Origin: Xanthomonas cassavae CFBP 4642
Lineage (GTDB): Bacteria > Pseudomonadota > Gammaproteobacteria > Xanthomonadales > Xanthomonadaceae
DNA: 64,000 nucleotides
Direction: 5' to 3'
Assembly: GCF_000454545.1 (NCBI RefSeq)
Contig: NZ_CM002139.1
Coordinates: 2,527,765 to 2,591,764 of the forward strand
The position numbers were made by a program, and so were the translations under genes. The notes beneath the pieces were generated by a model that did not search any database, was not told the origin of the DNA, and saw only the letters and a list, made by a program, of their open reading frames with translations. Positions 1 to 8,834 of the stretch are shown piece by piece. Each line of letters begins with the position of its first letter. Positions within the stretch are counted from its first letter, which is position 1.

Positions 1-1
1 A

Positions 2-25
2 GGGCGTGCTTGCGCACGCCCTTTT
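2..25 (+). terminator. Rho-independent terminator at the window edge
   Basis: A perfect 8-bp stem (GGGCGTGC / GCACGCCC) with a four-base loop is followed by TTTT. It would end a plus-strand transcript coming from outside the window and converging on the minus-strand thiolase gene. Confidence 0.6.
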
Positions 26-132
26 GGTGACGGCATGGCGATTTAATCGCTAAAGCCTGATATCGGCGGGTCGATTACACAGACGGAAACACCAGGTCGA
101 CCCGGAAGGCCGACCCCGCGCTTCAACGTGCC

Positions 133-1338
133 TTACAGCGCTTCGATGATGCCCGCAGCGCCCATGCCGGTGCCGATGCACATGGTGACCATGCCGTACT
201 TCTGCTGACGACGGCGCAGGCCATGCACCAGCGTGGCGGCACGGATCGCGCCGGTGGCGCCCAGCGGGTGGCCCAGTGCAATCGCGCCGCCCAGCGGATT
301 GACCTTGGATGGATCCAGCTCGCTGTCGCGGATCACGGCCAACGCCTGTGCGGCGAAGGCTTCGTTGAGCTCGATCCAGTCGAGCTGGTCCTTGGTCAGC
401 CCGGCCTGCTTGAGCGCCTTTGGAATCGCGGCGATCGGGCCGATACCCATCACTTCCGGGCGCACGCCAGCGACCGAGAAGCTGACAAAACGCGCAAGCG
501 GGGTGAGGCCGTAGTCCTTGATCGCCTGCTCGGAGGCCAGCAGCACGGCACCGGCGCCATCGCTCATCTGCGAAGAATTACCCGCGGTGACGCTACCGCC
601 GAACTGGCCGTTGCGGAACACCGGGCGCAGCTTGGCCAGGCCTTCCAGCGAGCTGTCCGGGCGCGGGCCTTCGTCGGTGTCGACCAGGCGCTTGCGCAGG
701 GCGACGACATTGCCGGCCAGGTCGGGCTGGTGCGAATGGATCTCATACGGGATGATCTCGTCGCGGAACTCGCCGGCGGCGATCGCGGCGATGGCCTTCT
801 GGTGCGAGGCCAGCGCGAATGCATCCTGATCCTCACGCGAGACCTTCCATTCTTCGGCCACCTTCTCGGCGGTGATGCCCATGCCATAGGCAATGGCCAC
901 GTGATCGTCGGCGAACACGCTCGGCGACATCGCGACCTTGTTGCCCATCATCGGCACCATCGACATCGACTCGGTACCGCCGGCCAGCATCAGGTCGGCG
1001 TTGCCCAGACGGATCTGGTCGGCCGCCATCGCCACGGCCTGGATGCCGGACGAGCAGAAGCGGTTGATGGTCTGGCCAGCCACGCTGTTGGGCAGGCCGG
1101 CCAGCAGCACGCCGATGCGCGCCACGTTCATGCCTTGCTCGCCCTCGGGCATGGCGCAGCCGATGATGGCGTCGTCGATGCGCGACAGATCGATCCCCGG
1201 CGCCTGCGCCACGACTGCACGCAACACGTGCGCCAGCATGTCGTCAGGACGGGTATTGCGGAACACGCCCTTGGGCGCCTTGCCGACCGGGGTACGGGTG
1301 GCGGCGACGATGTAGGCTTCTTGAATCTGCTTGCTCAT
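133..1338 (-). CDS. fadA: Acetyl-CoA C-acyltransferase (thiolase, FadA type)
   Basis: Thiolase of 401 aa, the usual family length. It cleaves 3-ketoacyl-CoA with CoA, the last step of fatty-acid beta-oxidation, in the cytoplasm. The acylated cysteine is C95 in NRFCSSG. The active-site histidine is H357 in ALGHPLGATG, and the second cysteine is C387 in CIGTGMGAAG near the C-terminus, so all catalytic residues are present. It is the last gene of a minus-strand unit behind the bifunctional dehydrogenase/hydratase and a TetR regulator, which suggests co-regulation. A degradative rather than biosynthetic thiolase is inferred from this partner gene; the sequence alone does not settle chain-length preference. 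Confidence 0.9.
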   Translation of the reverse strand: MSKQIQEAYIVAATRTPVGKAPKGVFRNTRPDDMLAHVLRAVVAQAPGIDLSRIDDAIIGCAMPEGEQGMNVARIGVLLAGLPNSVAGQTINRFCSSGIQAVAMAADQIRLGNADLMLAGGTESMSMVPMMGNKVAMSPSVFADDHVAIAYGMGITAEKVAEEWKVSREDQDAFALASHQKAIAAIAAGEFRDEIIPYEIHSHQPDLAGNVVALRKRLVDTDEGPRPDSSLEGLAKLRPVFRNGQFGGSVTAGNSSQMSDGAGAVLLASEQAIKDYGLTPLARFVSFSVAGVRPEVMGIGPIAAIPKALKQAGLTKDQLDWIELNEAFAAQALAVIRDSELDPSKVNPLGGAIALGHPLGATGAIRAATLVHGLRRRQQKYGMVTMCIGTGMGAAGIIEAL

Positions 1339-1356
1339 TTGGCTATCTCCGATAGC

Positions 1357-1503
1357 CGGGATTCGGGATTTGGGATTTGGGATTCGTCAAAGCGAATCCC
1401 AATGTCCGAATGGTCCAACCCGGCGGATGAATTTGGTGGAAGCGAAGGTCGTGCAGGACTGGGGAATCGCCGTTGCGAATCCCCAATCCCGAATCACCAA
1501 TCT
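1357..1503. repeat. Inverted pair of Xanthomonas-type intergenic repeats
   Basis: The left arm (about 1357-1386) is built from GGGATTCGGGATT-like units. The right arm (about 1475-1503) carries the reverse complement, CCCCAATCCCGAATC. Each arm also has a small hairpin of its own: 1379-1386 with 1393-1400, and 1461-1470 with 1475-1484 (one mismatch). The pair fills the gap between the beta-oxidation genes and could fold into a long stem in the shared mRNA. Such GGGATTCGGG-rich intergenic repeats are common in Xanthomonas genomes. Confidence 0.7.
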
Positions 1504-3938
1504 CAGTTCCTCAACGGCTTTCCCGTCTTGAGCATGTGCCCAATCCGCGCCTGGGTCTTTTCCTGCTGGGCCAGTTCGACGAAGTGCTTGCGCTCCAGCT
1601 TGAGCAGCCATTCTTCGTCCACCAGCGCGCCGCGATCGACTTCGCCGCCGCAGACCACCGTGGCGATGCGGGTGGCGATCTCGTAGTCGTAGTCGCTGAT
1701 GAAACGGCCTTCCAGCATGTTGACCAGCAGCATCTTGAAGGTGGCGATACCCACATCGCCGGCGACCTGGATGCGGCGTGCCGGCAGCGGGGCGCGGTAG
1801 CCGCCCTCGGCCAGGGCGCGCGCTTCGGCCTTGGCGATGTGCAGGCTCTCGTAGCTGTTGAACACGACCTTGTCAGTGGCGCGCAGCAGGCCCAGTTCCT
1901 GCGCATTGACGGCCGAATTGGAGACCTTGGCCATCGCCACGGTTTCGAAGGTCTTCTTCAGCTCGGCGAAGACATCGCCGCCCGGACCCGCCGCAACCGA
2001 AGCGCGTGCAGCGATCTCCTTCAGGCCACCACCGGCCGGCAGCAGGCCGACGCCGGCTTCCACCAGGCCGATGTAGCTCTCCAGCGAGGCCACGGTCTTG
2101 GCGCTGTGCATCTGGAACTCACAACCGCCGCCCAGCGCCAGCCCGCGCACAGCCGAAATCACCGGCACCTGCGCGTACTTGATGCGCTGGCTGGTGGCCT
2201 GGAAGTTGGCGACCAGCGCTTCGAATGCATCGACCTTGCCGGCCTGCAGCAGACCCAGCGCGCCGGCCAGATCGGCGCCGGCAGAGAAGGGCTCCTTCTG
2301 CTGCCAGATCACCAATCCGGCGAAGTCCTTCTCCGCGCGGCCCACCACTTCCTGCAGGCCATTGAGCACGTGGTCGGAAACGGTGTTCATCTTGGTCTTG
2401 AAGCTGACCACGGCGATGTCGTCGCCGTCATGCCACATGCGCACGCCGTCGTTTTCGAACACGGTCTCGCCCGGCGAGAACTTCTCGCCCAGCAGCGGGT
2501 CCGGGAAACGCTGGCGCTTGTACACCGGCAGTGCCGAGCGCGGCAGCTTGGCGTCGCGTGCCGGGCTGTACGAGCCTTCGGCACCATGCACGCCATCGCG
2601 ACCATCGAACACCCAGTTCGGCAGCGGCGCGCTGCTCATGCTTTTGCCGTTGGAGATATCTTCGGCAATCCACTGCGCCACCTGCTTCCAGCCGGCGGCC
2701 TGCCAGGTTTCGAACGGGCCCAGCGACCAGCCGTAGCCCCAACGGATCGCCAGGTCCACGTCGCGCGCGGTCTCGGCGATATCGGCCAGGTGATAGGCGC
2801 TGTAATGGAACAGGTCGCGGAAGGTGGCCCACAGGAACTGCGCCTGCGGGTGCTGGCTTTCGCGCAGCTTGGCGAACTTTTCGGCCGGGTTCTTGATCTT
2901 GAGGATCTCGATCACTTCCGGCGCAGCGGCCCGGTCAGCCGGACGATAGGGACTTGCGGATCCCTCCGCAGAAGCCTGGTCATCCTTGGCCAGACTCTTC
3001 AAATTTTCCAGATCAAGCACCACGATGTCCTTGCCCACCTTGCGGAAGATGCCGGCGCCGACCTTCTGGCCCAGCGCGCCTTTGGCGATCAGCGCGTCCA
3101 GCCACTTCGGCGAGGTGAAGTACCGGTGCCACGGGTCGTCTGGCAGCGTATCGCCCATGGTCTTGATGACGTGCGCCATGGTGTCCAGGCCGACCACATC
3201 GGAGGTGCGGTAGGTCGCCGACTTCGGGCGGCCGACCAGTGGGCCGGTCAGGCCGTCCACTTCATCGAAGCCCAGGCCGAACTCCTGCGTGTGGTGAATG
3301 GTGGACAGGATCGAGAACACGCCGATGCGGTTGCCGATGAAGTTCGGTGTGTCCTTGGCATACACCACGCCCTTGCCGAGCGTGGTCACCAGGAACGCTT
3401 CCAGGCCTTCCAGCACGGCCTTGTCGGTGCCCTTGGCCGGGATCAGCTCGGCCAGGTGCATGTAGCGCGGCGGGTTGAAGAAATGCACGCCGCAGAAACG
3501 GTGGCGCAACTGCTCGGGCAGCACGTCCGACAGCTTGTTGATGCCCAGGCCCGAGGTGTTGGAGGCCAGCACCGCATGCTCGGAGACGAACGGCGCGATC
3601 TTCTTGTACAGGTCCTGCTTCCAGTCCATCCGCTCGGCGATCGCCTCGATGATCAGATCGCAATCGCGCAGCTGCTCCAGGCCGCTGCTGTCATCGGACG
3701 TGCCATAGTTGGCCGGGGTGATCGCTTCGGCCAGCGCCTTGCTGGCGAGCGGGGCGGGACTGAGCTTGCCCAGGTTGGCGATGGCCTTGAGCACGATGCC
3801 GTCGGCCGGACCGTCCTTGGCAGGCAGGTCGAACAGCACGGTGTCGACGCCGGCATTGGTGAGGTGCGCGGCGATCTGCGCGCCCATGACGCCGGCACCG
3901 AGCACGGCGGCGCGACGAACTAGCAATGGATTGGACAT
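1503..3938 (-). CDS. 3-hydroxyacyl-CoA dehydrogenase / enoyl-CoA hydratase, FadN-like
   Basis: Bifunctional beta-oxidation enzyme of 811 aa. The N-terminal half is a 3-hydroxyacyl-CoA dehydrogenase with a Rossmann motif (AVLGAGVMGAQIA, residues about 10-22). The C-terminal part is an enoyl-CoA hydratase/crotonase domain, with FSAGADLAG and the oxyanion-hole stretch GLALGGGCEF. Dehydrogenase first and hydratase last is the reverse of classical FadB and matches the FadN type. A good ribosome site (AAGAGG, 8 bases before ATG) fixes the start. It lies 24 bp downstream of the TetR gene and upstream of the thiolase, so the three probably form one operon. Substrate range is unknown. Confidence 0.88.
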   Translation of the reverse strand: MSNPLLVRRAAVLGAGVMGAQIAAHLTNAGVDTVLFDLPAKDGPADGIVLKAIANLGKLSPAPLASKALAEAITPANYGTSDDSSGLEQLRDCDLIIEAIAERMDWKQDLYKKIAPFVSEHAVLASNTSGLGINKLSDVLPEQLRHRFCGVHFFNPPRYMHLAELIPAKGTDKAVLEGLEAFLVTTLGKGVVYAKDTPNFIGNRIGVFSILSTIHHTQEFGLGFDEVDGLTGPLVGRPKSATYRTSDVVGLDTMAHVIKTMGDTLPDDPWHRYFTSPKWLDALIAKGALGQKVGAGIFRKVGKDIVVLDLENLKSLAKDDQASAEGSASPYRPADRAAAPEVIEILKIKNPAEKFAKLRESQHPQAQFLWATFRDLFHYSAYHLADIAETARDVDLAIRWGYGWSLGPFETWQAAGWKQVAQWIAEDISNGKSMSSAPLPNWVFDGRDGVHGAEGSYSPARDAKLPRSALPVYKRQRFPDPLLGEKFSPGETVFENDGVRMWHDGDDIAVVSFKTKMNTVSDHVLNGLQEVVGRAEKDFAGLVIWQQKEPFSAGADLAGALGLLQAGKVDAFEALVANFQATSQRIKYAQVPVISAVRGLALGGGCEFQMHSAKTVASLESYIGLVEAGVGLLPAGGGLKEIAARASVAAGPGGDVFAELKKTFETVAMAKVSNSAVNAQELGLLRATDKVVFNSYESLHIAKAEARALAEGGYRAPLPARRIQVAGDVGIATFKMLLVNMLEGRFISDYDYEIATRIATVVCGGEVDRGALVDEEWLLKLERKHFVELAQQEKTQARIGHMLKTGKPLRN

Positions 3939-3962
3939 AGCAATAGCCTCTTGGTGGAACGT

Positions 3963-4595
3963 TTACGGTGTGGAATGAGCACGGAAACCGGGTTCCGCGA
4001 AACGAATGAGTTCGCGCGCCGCGCGGGCGCGGTGGTCGGCCTCGCTGACGCCGGCCGGGCGCTTGATCAGGCCGAAATCGGCCATGGCATAGGTCAGCGC
4101 ACCGGCCAGGAAGTCCAGCCGCCAGTACAGCTCCTCCTTGCTCAGGCCCGGCACGCAGGCGGCGATGGCCTTGCCGAATTCGCGCAGCACATGCCCGTAG
4201 TGGTCGGACAGGAACTTGCGCAGGTTGTCGTTCTTTTCGGCATAGGCGCGGGCGATCACGCGCACGAAGGCGCCGCCGTTCTGGCGGTCCTGCGCCATCG
4301 CCAGCGCGGGCTCGACGAACGCCGCCAGCACCGCGGTGAGTTCGCCGGGCTGCGACTTCTTCGCCGCTTCCAGCTGCTGCAGCCGTACGGTGGTCATCTC
4401 GTCCATGCGCCGGCGGAACACCTCGTTGACCAGGTTTTCCTTGGAGCCGAAGTGGTAGTTGACCGCGGCGATGTTGACGTCGGCCTGGGTGGTGAGTTGG
4501 CGCAGCGAGGTGCCGGCAAATCCATGCTGGGCGAACAGCTCCTCGGCCGCACCGAGAATGCGGTCCTTGGTGGAGAAGTGGGCTGGCTTGGGCAT
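3963..4595 (-). CDS. TetR-family regulator of beta-oxidation genes (PsrA-like)
   Basis: Repressor-like protein of 210 aa if started at the ATG at 4595; a TTG six codons upstream is also possible but would almost touch the operator. The N-terminal TetR helix-turn-helix is clear (TKDRILGAAEELFAQHGF, then VNYHFGSKENL at about 46-56), followed by an all-helical ligand domain. It is the first gene of the unit with the FadN-like and thiolase genes. The palindrome TCAAACGATTGTTTGA sits directly in front of it. That sequence fits the known PsrA operator pattern, so autoregulation and an acyl-CoA or fatty-acid ligand are reasonable inferences. Orthology to PsrA is not proven. Confidence 0.85.
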   Translation of the reverse strand: MPKPAHFSTKDRILGAAEELFAQHGFAGTSLRQLTTQADVNIAAVNYHFGSKENLVNEVFRRRMDEMTTVRLQQLEAAKKSQPGELTAVLAAFVEPALAMAQDRQNGGAFVRVIARAYAEKNDNLRKFLSDHYGHVLREFGKAIAACVPGLSKEELYWRLDFLAGALTYAMADFGLIKRPAGVSEADHRARAARELIRFAEPGFRAHSTP

Positions 4596-4613
4596 GCGTC
4601 GGGTCAGGCTCAA

Positions 4614-4629
4614 TCAAACGATTGTTTGA
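4614..4629. promoter_or_regulatory. PsrA-like operator palindrome
   Basis: TCAAAC-GATT-GTTTGA is a perfect dyad with 6-bp arms and a 4-bp spacer, matching the PsrA pattern (G/C)AAAC-N2-4-GTTT(G/C). It lies about 20 bp upstream of the ATG of the TetR gene, where a bound repressor would block transcription of the whole minus-strand operon. Confidence 0.75.
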
Positions 4630-4740
4630 GTCTACGGCCAGGATCGTGCACTGGTCATGCGGCACTGCAGCACGATTCAGGGGGCGGTATGCAAACAAAT
4701 GGCCAACGAGATAGAATTGACCATCGCAAAGAAGCCTAAG

Positions 4741-4765
4741 CCCGCGTTTTGACGCGGGTTTTTTT
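4741..4765 (+). terminator. Hairpin plus T-run in front of ndk (terminator or leader attenuator)
   Basis: CCCGCG (4741-4746) pairs with CGCGGG (4753-4758), followed by seven T. No plus-strand gene precedes it: the neighbour upstream is the minus-strand TetR gene. It therefore ends either a short RNA made from about 4640-4740 or the 5' leader of ndk. A weak -35/-10-like pair (TTGACG at 4749, GATAAC at about 4769) overlaps the hairpin and could drive ndk past it. Confidence 0.6.
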
Positions 4766-4811
4766 CATGATAACCTCGGGCCTTCAGTGGCCCGCCCAAC
4801 GGAGAATTCCC

Positions 4812-5237
4812 ATGGCGCTGGAGCGCACCCTGTCCATCATCAAGCCCGACGCCGTTGCCAAGAACGTCATCGGCGAAATCTACAGCCGTTTCGAGAAGGC
4901 TGGCCTGAAGGTTGTGGCCGCCAAGTACAAGCAGCTGTCGCGCCGTGAAGCCGAGGGCTTCTACGCCGTGCACCGCGAGCGTCCGTTCTTCAACGCGCTG
5001 GTCGAGTTCATGATCTCCGGCCCGGTGATGATCCAGGCGCTGGAAGGCGAGAACGCCGTTGTTGCGCACCGCGACCTGCTCGGCGCGACCAATCCCAAGG
5101 ACGCTGCGCCGGGCACCATCCGCGCCGACTTCGCCGATTCGATCGATGCCAACGCCGCCCACGGCTCGGACTCGGTCGAGAACGCTGCCAACGAAGTCGC
5201 GTATTTCTTTGCCGCTACGGAAGTGGTCTCGCGCTGA
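4812..5237 (+). CDS. ndk: Nucleoside diphosphate kinase
   Basis: NDP kinase of 141 aa, the standard length. It transfers the gamma phosphate of ATP to nucleoside diphosphates through a phospho-histidine, here H117 in NAAHGSDS, and balances the NTP pool. The N-terminus [15 protein letters not shown] is typical. The start is the ATG at 4812, with GGAG (4801-4804) as ribosome site; an upstream in-frame extension through the hairpin is not needed. It begins the conserved run ndk-rlmN-pilF-rodZ-yfgM-bamB-der, which in related gammaproteobacteria also contains ispG and hisS; those two are not here. Confidence 0.97.
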   Translation: MALERTLSIIKPDAVAKNVIGEIYSRFEKAGLKVVAAKYKQLSRREAEGFYAVHRERPFFNALVEFMISGPVMIQALEGENAVVAHRDLLGATNPKDAAPGTIRADFADSIDANAAHGSDSVENAANEVAYFFAATEVVSR

Positions 5238-5255
5238 GGCCGAGAGAGTCGAATC

Positions 5256-6461
5256 GTGAATGAGGTCGTGATCCCCGCCGTGCTGCAGGACGTTCCCGTC
5301 CCCGCAGCGCCGGTGCGCAAGCAGAACCTGCTCGACCTCGATCGCGAGGGACTTGAGCGCTTCTTCGCCGAGACTCTTGGCGAAGCGCGTTACCGTGCCC
5401 ATCAGGTGATGAAGTGGATCCACCACCGCTACGTCACCGATTTCGACCAGATGACCGACCTCGGCAAGGCATTGCGTGCGAAGTTGCACCAGCATGCCGA
5501 GGTCCTTGTCCCGAATGTCGTCTTCGACAAGCCCTCCACCGACGGTACCCACAAGTGGCTGCTGGCCATGGGCACCGACGGCAAGAATGCGATCGAGACC
5601 GTCTACATCCCCGACAAGGGCCGCGGCACGCTGTGCGTGTCCTCCCAGGTCGGTTGCGGCCTGAACTGCACCTTCTGTTCGACCGCCACCCAGGGCTTCA
5701 ACCGCAACCTGACCACCGCCGAGATCATCGGGCAGGTGTGGGTGGCGGCGCGCCATCTGGGCAACGTGCCGCACCAGCAGCGCCGCCTCACCAACGTAGT
5801 GATGATGGGCATGGGCGAGCCGCTGATGAATTTCGACAACGTCGTACGCGCGATGAGCGTGATGCGCGACGACCTGGGCTACGGCCTGGCCAGCAAGCGG
5901 GTCACGCTGTCGACCTCCGGCCTGGTGCCGATGATCGACCGGCTGTCCACCGAGAGCGATGTCTCGCTCGCGGTGTCCCTGCATGCTGCCAACGACACCT
6001 TGCGCGAGAGCCTGGTGCCGCTGAACAAGAAGTACCCGATTGCCGAGTTGATGGAGTCCTGCGCCCGCTATCTGCGAGGCAGCAAGAAGCGCGATTCGGT
6101 GACCTTCGAATACACCTTGATGAAGGGCATCAACGACCAGCCGGAGCATGCGCGCCAGCTGGCCCGGCTGATGCGTCAGTTCGACAATGCGGTGCAGTCC
6201 CAGGACGCCGGCAAGGTCAACCTGATTCCGTTCAACCCATTCCCCGGCACGCGCTATGAGCGCTCCGGCGAAACCGAGATCCGTGCATTCCAGAAGATCC
6301 TGCTCGACGCTCAGGTGCTGACGATGGTGCGCCGTACCCGCGGCGACGACATCGATGCGGCCTGCGGGCAGCTCAAGGGGCAGGTCATGGACCGCACCCG
6401 TCGCCAGGCGGAGTTCCGCCGCACATTGGAAGGGCAGGCCGGTCGAGATGCGGCAGCGTGA
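5256..6461 (+). CDS. rlmN: Dual-specificity 23S rRNA/tRNA adenine-C2 methyltransferase
   Basis: Radical-SAM methyltransferase of 401 aa that methylates C2 of A2503 in 23S rRNA and of A37 in some tRNAs. The 4Fe-4S cysteines C134, C138 and C141 form the CX3CX2C motif (CGLNCTFC). The methyl-carrying cysteine is C370 in AACGQL near the C-terminus. The start is a GTG at 5256 preceded by GAGAGA, 18 bp after ndk. Its 3' end overlaps the start of pilF by 14 bp, so the two are translationally coupled. Confidence 0.97.
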   Translation: MNEVVIPAVLQDVPVPAAPVRKQNLLDLDREGLERFFAETLGEARYRAHQVMKWIHHRYVTDFDQMTDLGKALRAKLHQHAEVLVPNVVFDKPSTDGTHKWLLAMGTDGKNAIETVYIPDKGRGTLCVSSQVGCGLNCTFCSTATQGFNRNLTTAEIIGQVWVAARHLGNVPHQQRRLTNVVMMGMGEPLMNFDNVVRAMSVMRDDLGYGLASKRVTLSTSGLVPMIDRLSTESDVSLAVSLHAANDTLRESLVPLNKKYPIAELMESCARYLRGSKKRDSVTFEYTLMKGINDQPEHARQLARLMRQFDNAVQSQDAGKVNLIPFNPFPGTRYERSGETEIRAFQKILLDAQVLTMVRRTRGDDIDAACGQLKGQVMDRTRRQAEFRRTLEGQAGRDAAA

Positions 6462-7260
6462 ACTCGCGTTAATGGCGGCCGTGGCGATCGCGTTGTGCGC
6501 GGTCGGCTGCGGCGGGCGCAATGCCAAGGCCGGTTCGGCCAAGAGTGTGGAAGAAGTCGCGCCGGTGTATTCGTTCCGCGACGACAAGGCCACCAAGAAT
6601 CGTCTTGCCGTCCAGGAGAAGCTCGGCCTGGCCCGCAACCGGCTGCAGACCGGCGATTACGCCGGTGCCGAGGAGCAGGTGCGGGCGGCGTTGAAGAAGG
6701 ATGCGCAGTCGGTGGATGCCATCGGCATGCTGGCCCTGATCCAGGGCGCCAGGGGCGATGTGACCGGATCGGGCGCATCGTACCGCCGCGCTGCCGAGCT
6801 GGCTCCCCAGCGTGGCGATGTGCTGAATAACTACGGTGCCTGGCTGTGCGCGAATGGCTCGCCTGCCGAATCGCTGCTGTGGTTCGATCGGGCACTCACC
6901 GACAGAACCTACGCATCGCCAGCGTCTGCGCTCGGTAATGCCGGTGGTTGTGCGTTGAAGGCTGGTCAGCCCGAACGTGCGATCGGCGATCTGCGCAAGG
7001 CGCTGGAATTGGACCCGAACAATTCCTATGCGCTGGAATCGATGGCGCGTCTGGAAGCGGGGCGCCGCAATTTTTTCGAGGCACGCGCATTTGTCGAGCG
7101 GAGGCTCGCGGCTGCACCGGCAACGGCTTCCGTGTTACAACTCGCCATTCAGATTGAGCAAGGGCTGGGCGACAAGGTAGCTGCCGGCCGTTACCAACAG
7201 CGGTTGGTCAAGGAATTTCCTGACGCAGCGACCGCTAATCCCGGGGCCAATGCATTGTGA
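6448..7260 (+). CDS. pilF: Type IV pilus biogenesis TPR lipoprotein PilF/PilW
   Basis: Protein of 270 aa with a lipoprotein-type signal (about residues 1-21, cysteine in ALCAVGC; the -3 position is Ala rather than the usual Leu). Tetratricopeptide repeats follow through most of the chain, for example [18 protein letters not shown] and [18 protein letters not shown]. PilF is the pilotin that brings the PilQ secretin to the outer membrane for type IV pili. The ATG at 6448 lies inside the end of rlmN. The stop overlaps the GTG start of the next gene (GTGA). Confidence 0.9.
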   Translation: MRQRELALMAAVAIALCAVGCGGRNAKAGSAKSVEEVAPVYSFRDDKATKNRLAVQEKLGLARNRLQTGDYAGAEEQVRAALKKDAQSVDAIGMLALIQGARGDVTGSGASYRRAAELAPQRGDVLNNYGAWLCANGSPAESLLWFDRALTDRTYASPASALGNAGGCALKAGQPERAIGDLRKALELDPNNSYALESMARLEAGRRNFFEARAFVERRLAAAPATASVLQLAIQIEQGLGDKVAAGRYQQRLVKEFPDAATANPGANAL

Positions 7261-8111
7261 TCAGTGATTCCAATCCGAACCCTTTCGAGCAGGAAAAGGG
7301 CTGCGGACAGCACTTGCGCGAAGCGCGCGAGGCAGCAGGTCTGAGTGTGGACGAGGTGGCGGGCAAGCTGCGCATGCCCGCCCACGTGGTGCGTTCGCTG
7401 GAGCAGGAAGACTGGCAGCGCCTCGGCGCGCCGGTGTTCGTGCGCGGGCAATTGCGCAGTTATGCGCGCCTGTTGCAGGTCGACCTGGAGCCGCTGTTGC
7501 AGCAAGCCACCATCGCGCCGGTCGAGCCGGTCAGGCTGGTGAGCCACACCCATACGCCGCGTGCGCGCCGTATTTTCGAAAGTACCGCGCGCAAGGCGAT
7601 GTACGTCGTCATCACCGGCGTGTTCGCCGTGCCGGTCTGGTACGCGACCCGCTCGCACCTGGATGGCAAGGCGCCAAGCACGGTGTCGCTGGACAGCATG
7701 CCCGTGGCCACCAAGGCCGGTGACCCGGCCGCCACCGCAGCGCAGCCTGCGGCCGCGCCACACGAACAGCCGGCGCCGTATATCGCGTCGATGACGCCGG
7801 TACCGCGCGCGACCCCGGCCAGCGAAACGCCGGCGCCAGCCGTTGGCGGTAGCCTGTCACTGAGTTTCAGGGGCGACAGCTGGGTACAGATCCTGGCGCC
7901 GGATGGCACTGCGGTGGAGAAGGCGCTGATTCGTTCCGGCGAACATCGCACCTATTCGCCGGGCCAGGTAGGCCGCATCGTGCTGGGCAACGCGTCGGCG
8001 GTAGAGGTTCAGCAAGGCGGCAGTATCGTCGACGTGAAACCGTTCCAGCGCGCTAACGTGGCACGTTTTGCGGTATCCTCCGACGGCTCCGTGGTGCCTG
8101 CTTCCGAGTGA
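7257..8111 (+). CDS. rodZ: RodZ-like helix-turn-helix membrane protein
   Basis: Protein of 284 aa with three parts: an N-terminal Xre/Cro-type helix-turn-helix (residues about 18-60, LREAREAAGLSVDEVAGKLR), one membrane helix (about 113-131) and a C-terminal periplasmic DUF4115 domain (about 200-265). A Pro/Ala-rich linker joins the last two. RodZ anchors the MreB cytoskeleton and helps set rod shape. The GTG start overlaps the pilF stop by four bases. Gene position in the rlmN-pilF-rodZ order supports the call. Confidence 0.88.
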   Translation: MISDSNPNPFEQEKGCGQHLREAREAAGLSVDEVAGKLRMPAHVVRSLEQEDWQRLGAPVFVRGQLRSYARLLQVDLEPLLQQATIAPVEPVRLVSHTHTPRARRIFESTARKAMYVVITGVFAVPVWYATRSHLDGKAPSTVSLDSMPVATKAGDPAATAAQPAAAPHEQPAPYIASMTPVPRATPASETPAPAVGGSLSLSFRGDSWVQILAPDGTAVEKALIRSGEHRTYSPGQVGRIVLGNASAVEVQQGGSIVDVKPFQRANVARFAVSSDGSVVPASE

Positions 8112-8181
8112 AGCGGACTGCGGTTTTTCATTTTTCCCTTTTGATGTTCCGCGCCTCCGGGATGACGGAGCGAGAGTACGC

Positions 8182-8820
8182 ATGGCGATCGACGATCTGC
8201 TGGACGAACACGAACAAGGCGAACGCGTTCGTTCCTGGTTGAGAAAGAATGGTGCGGGTCTGGTGGGCGGTGTCCTGCTCGGGCTGGCACTGATCCTGGG
8301 CTGGCAGTGGTGGCAAAAGCGCACCAATACCGAGCTGGTTGAAGCCAACACCCGTTACGAGGCGGTGGTGAAGTCGATCCAGGCCAAGAACCTGGACAAG
8401 GCCGCCAAGGACATCGTGGCACTGGACGACGGCAAGGGCGGCATCTACGCCGAGCTTGCGGCACTGCGTCTGGCCAAGGCCCAGGTCGATGCCGGCAAGA
8501 ATGCCGAAGCGATCAAGACCCTGCGTGACGTACCCGCCGAAGGCGAGCTCAAGCAGATCGTGCAGCAGCGCCTGGCGCGCGTGCTGATCGAAAGCGGCAA
8601 GCCGGACGAAGCGATCAAGCTGCTGGCCGATGCGCAGGACCATGCCAGCCTGGAAATCCGTGGCGATGCACTGGTCGCGCAGGGCAAGCCCGATGAGGCG
8701 CGTGCGCTGTATACCCGGGCACTGCCCACGGTGGATGTGGCCTCGCCGCAGCGCCGTTTGCTGGAAACCAAGCTGATGGATGTGGGCGGCAAGGTGCCCG
8801 ATCCGGCGGAGCAGATTTGA
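8182..8820 (+). CDS. yfgM: YfgM-family membrane TPR protein
   Basis: Protein of 212 aa with a short cytoplasmic start, one membrane helix (about residues 25-44) and a periplasmic TPR-like region. YfgM is an ancillary partner of the SecYEG translocon and periplasmic chaperones. The ATG at 8182 follows GGAGCGAGAG. The 3' end overlaps a possible bamB start (TGATG), and co-transcription with bamB and der is usual for this family. Confidence 0.88.
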   Translation: MAIDDLLDEHEQGERVRSWLRKNGAGLVGGVLLGLALILGWQWWQKRTNTELVEANTRYEAVVKSIQAKNLDKAAKDIVALDDGKGGIYAELAALRLAKAQVDAGKNAEAIKTLRDVPAEGELKQIVQQRLARVLIESGKPDEAIKLLADAQDHASLEIRGDALVAQGKPDEARALYTRALPTVDVASPQRRLLETKLMDVGGKVPDPAEQI

Positions 8821-8834
8821 TGAAGCAGGACACC

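Noticed and set aside
1473-3923. 816-codon open frame on the plus strand
   Set aside because: It lies opposite the FadN-like gene, has Gln/His/Arg-rich composition and no domain. It is a shadow of GC-rich coding on the other strand.
4723-4765. Possible tRNA-like fold before ndk
   Set aside because: Only one hairpin is present, without cloverleaf arms; better explained as a terminator.
4677-6638. 653-codon open frame on the minus strand
   Set aside because: Opposite ndk and rlmN, no similarity, composition typical of antisense frames.
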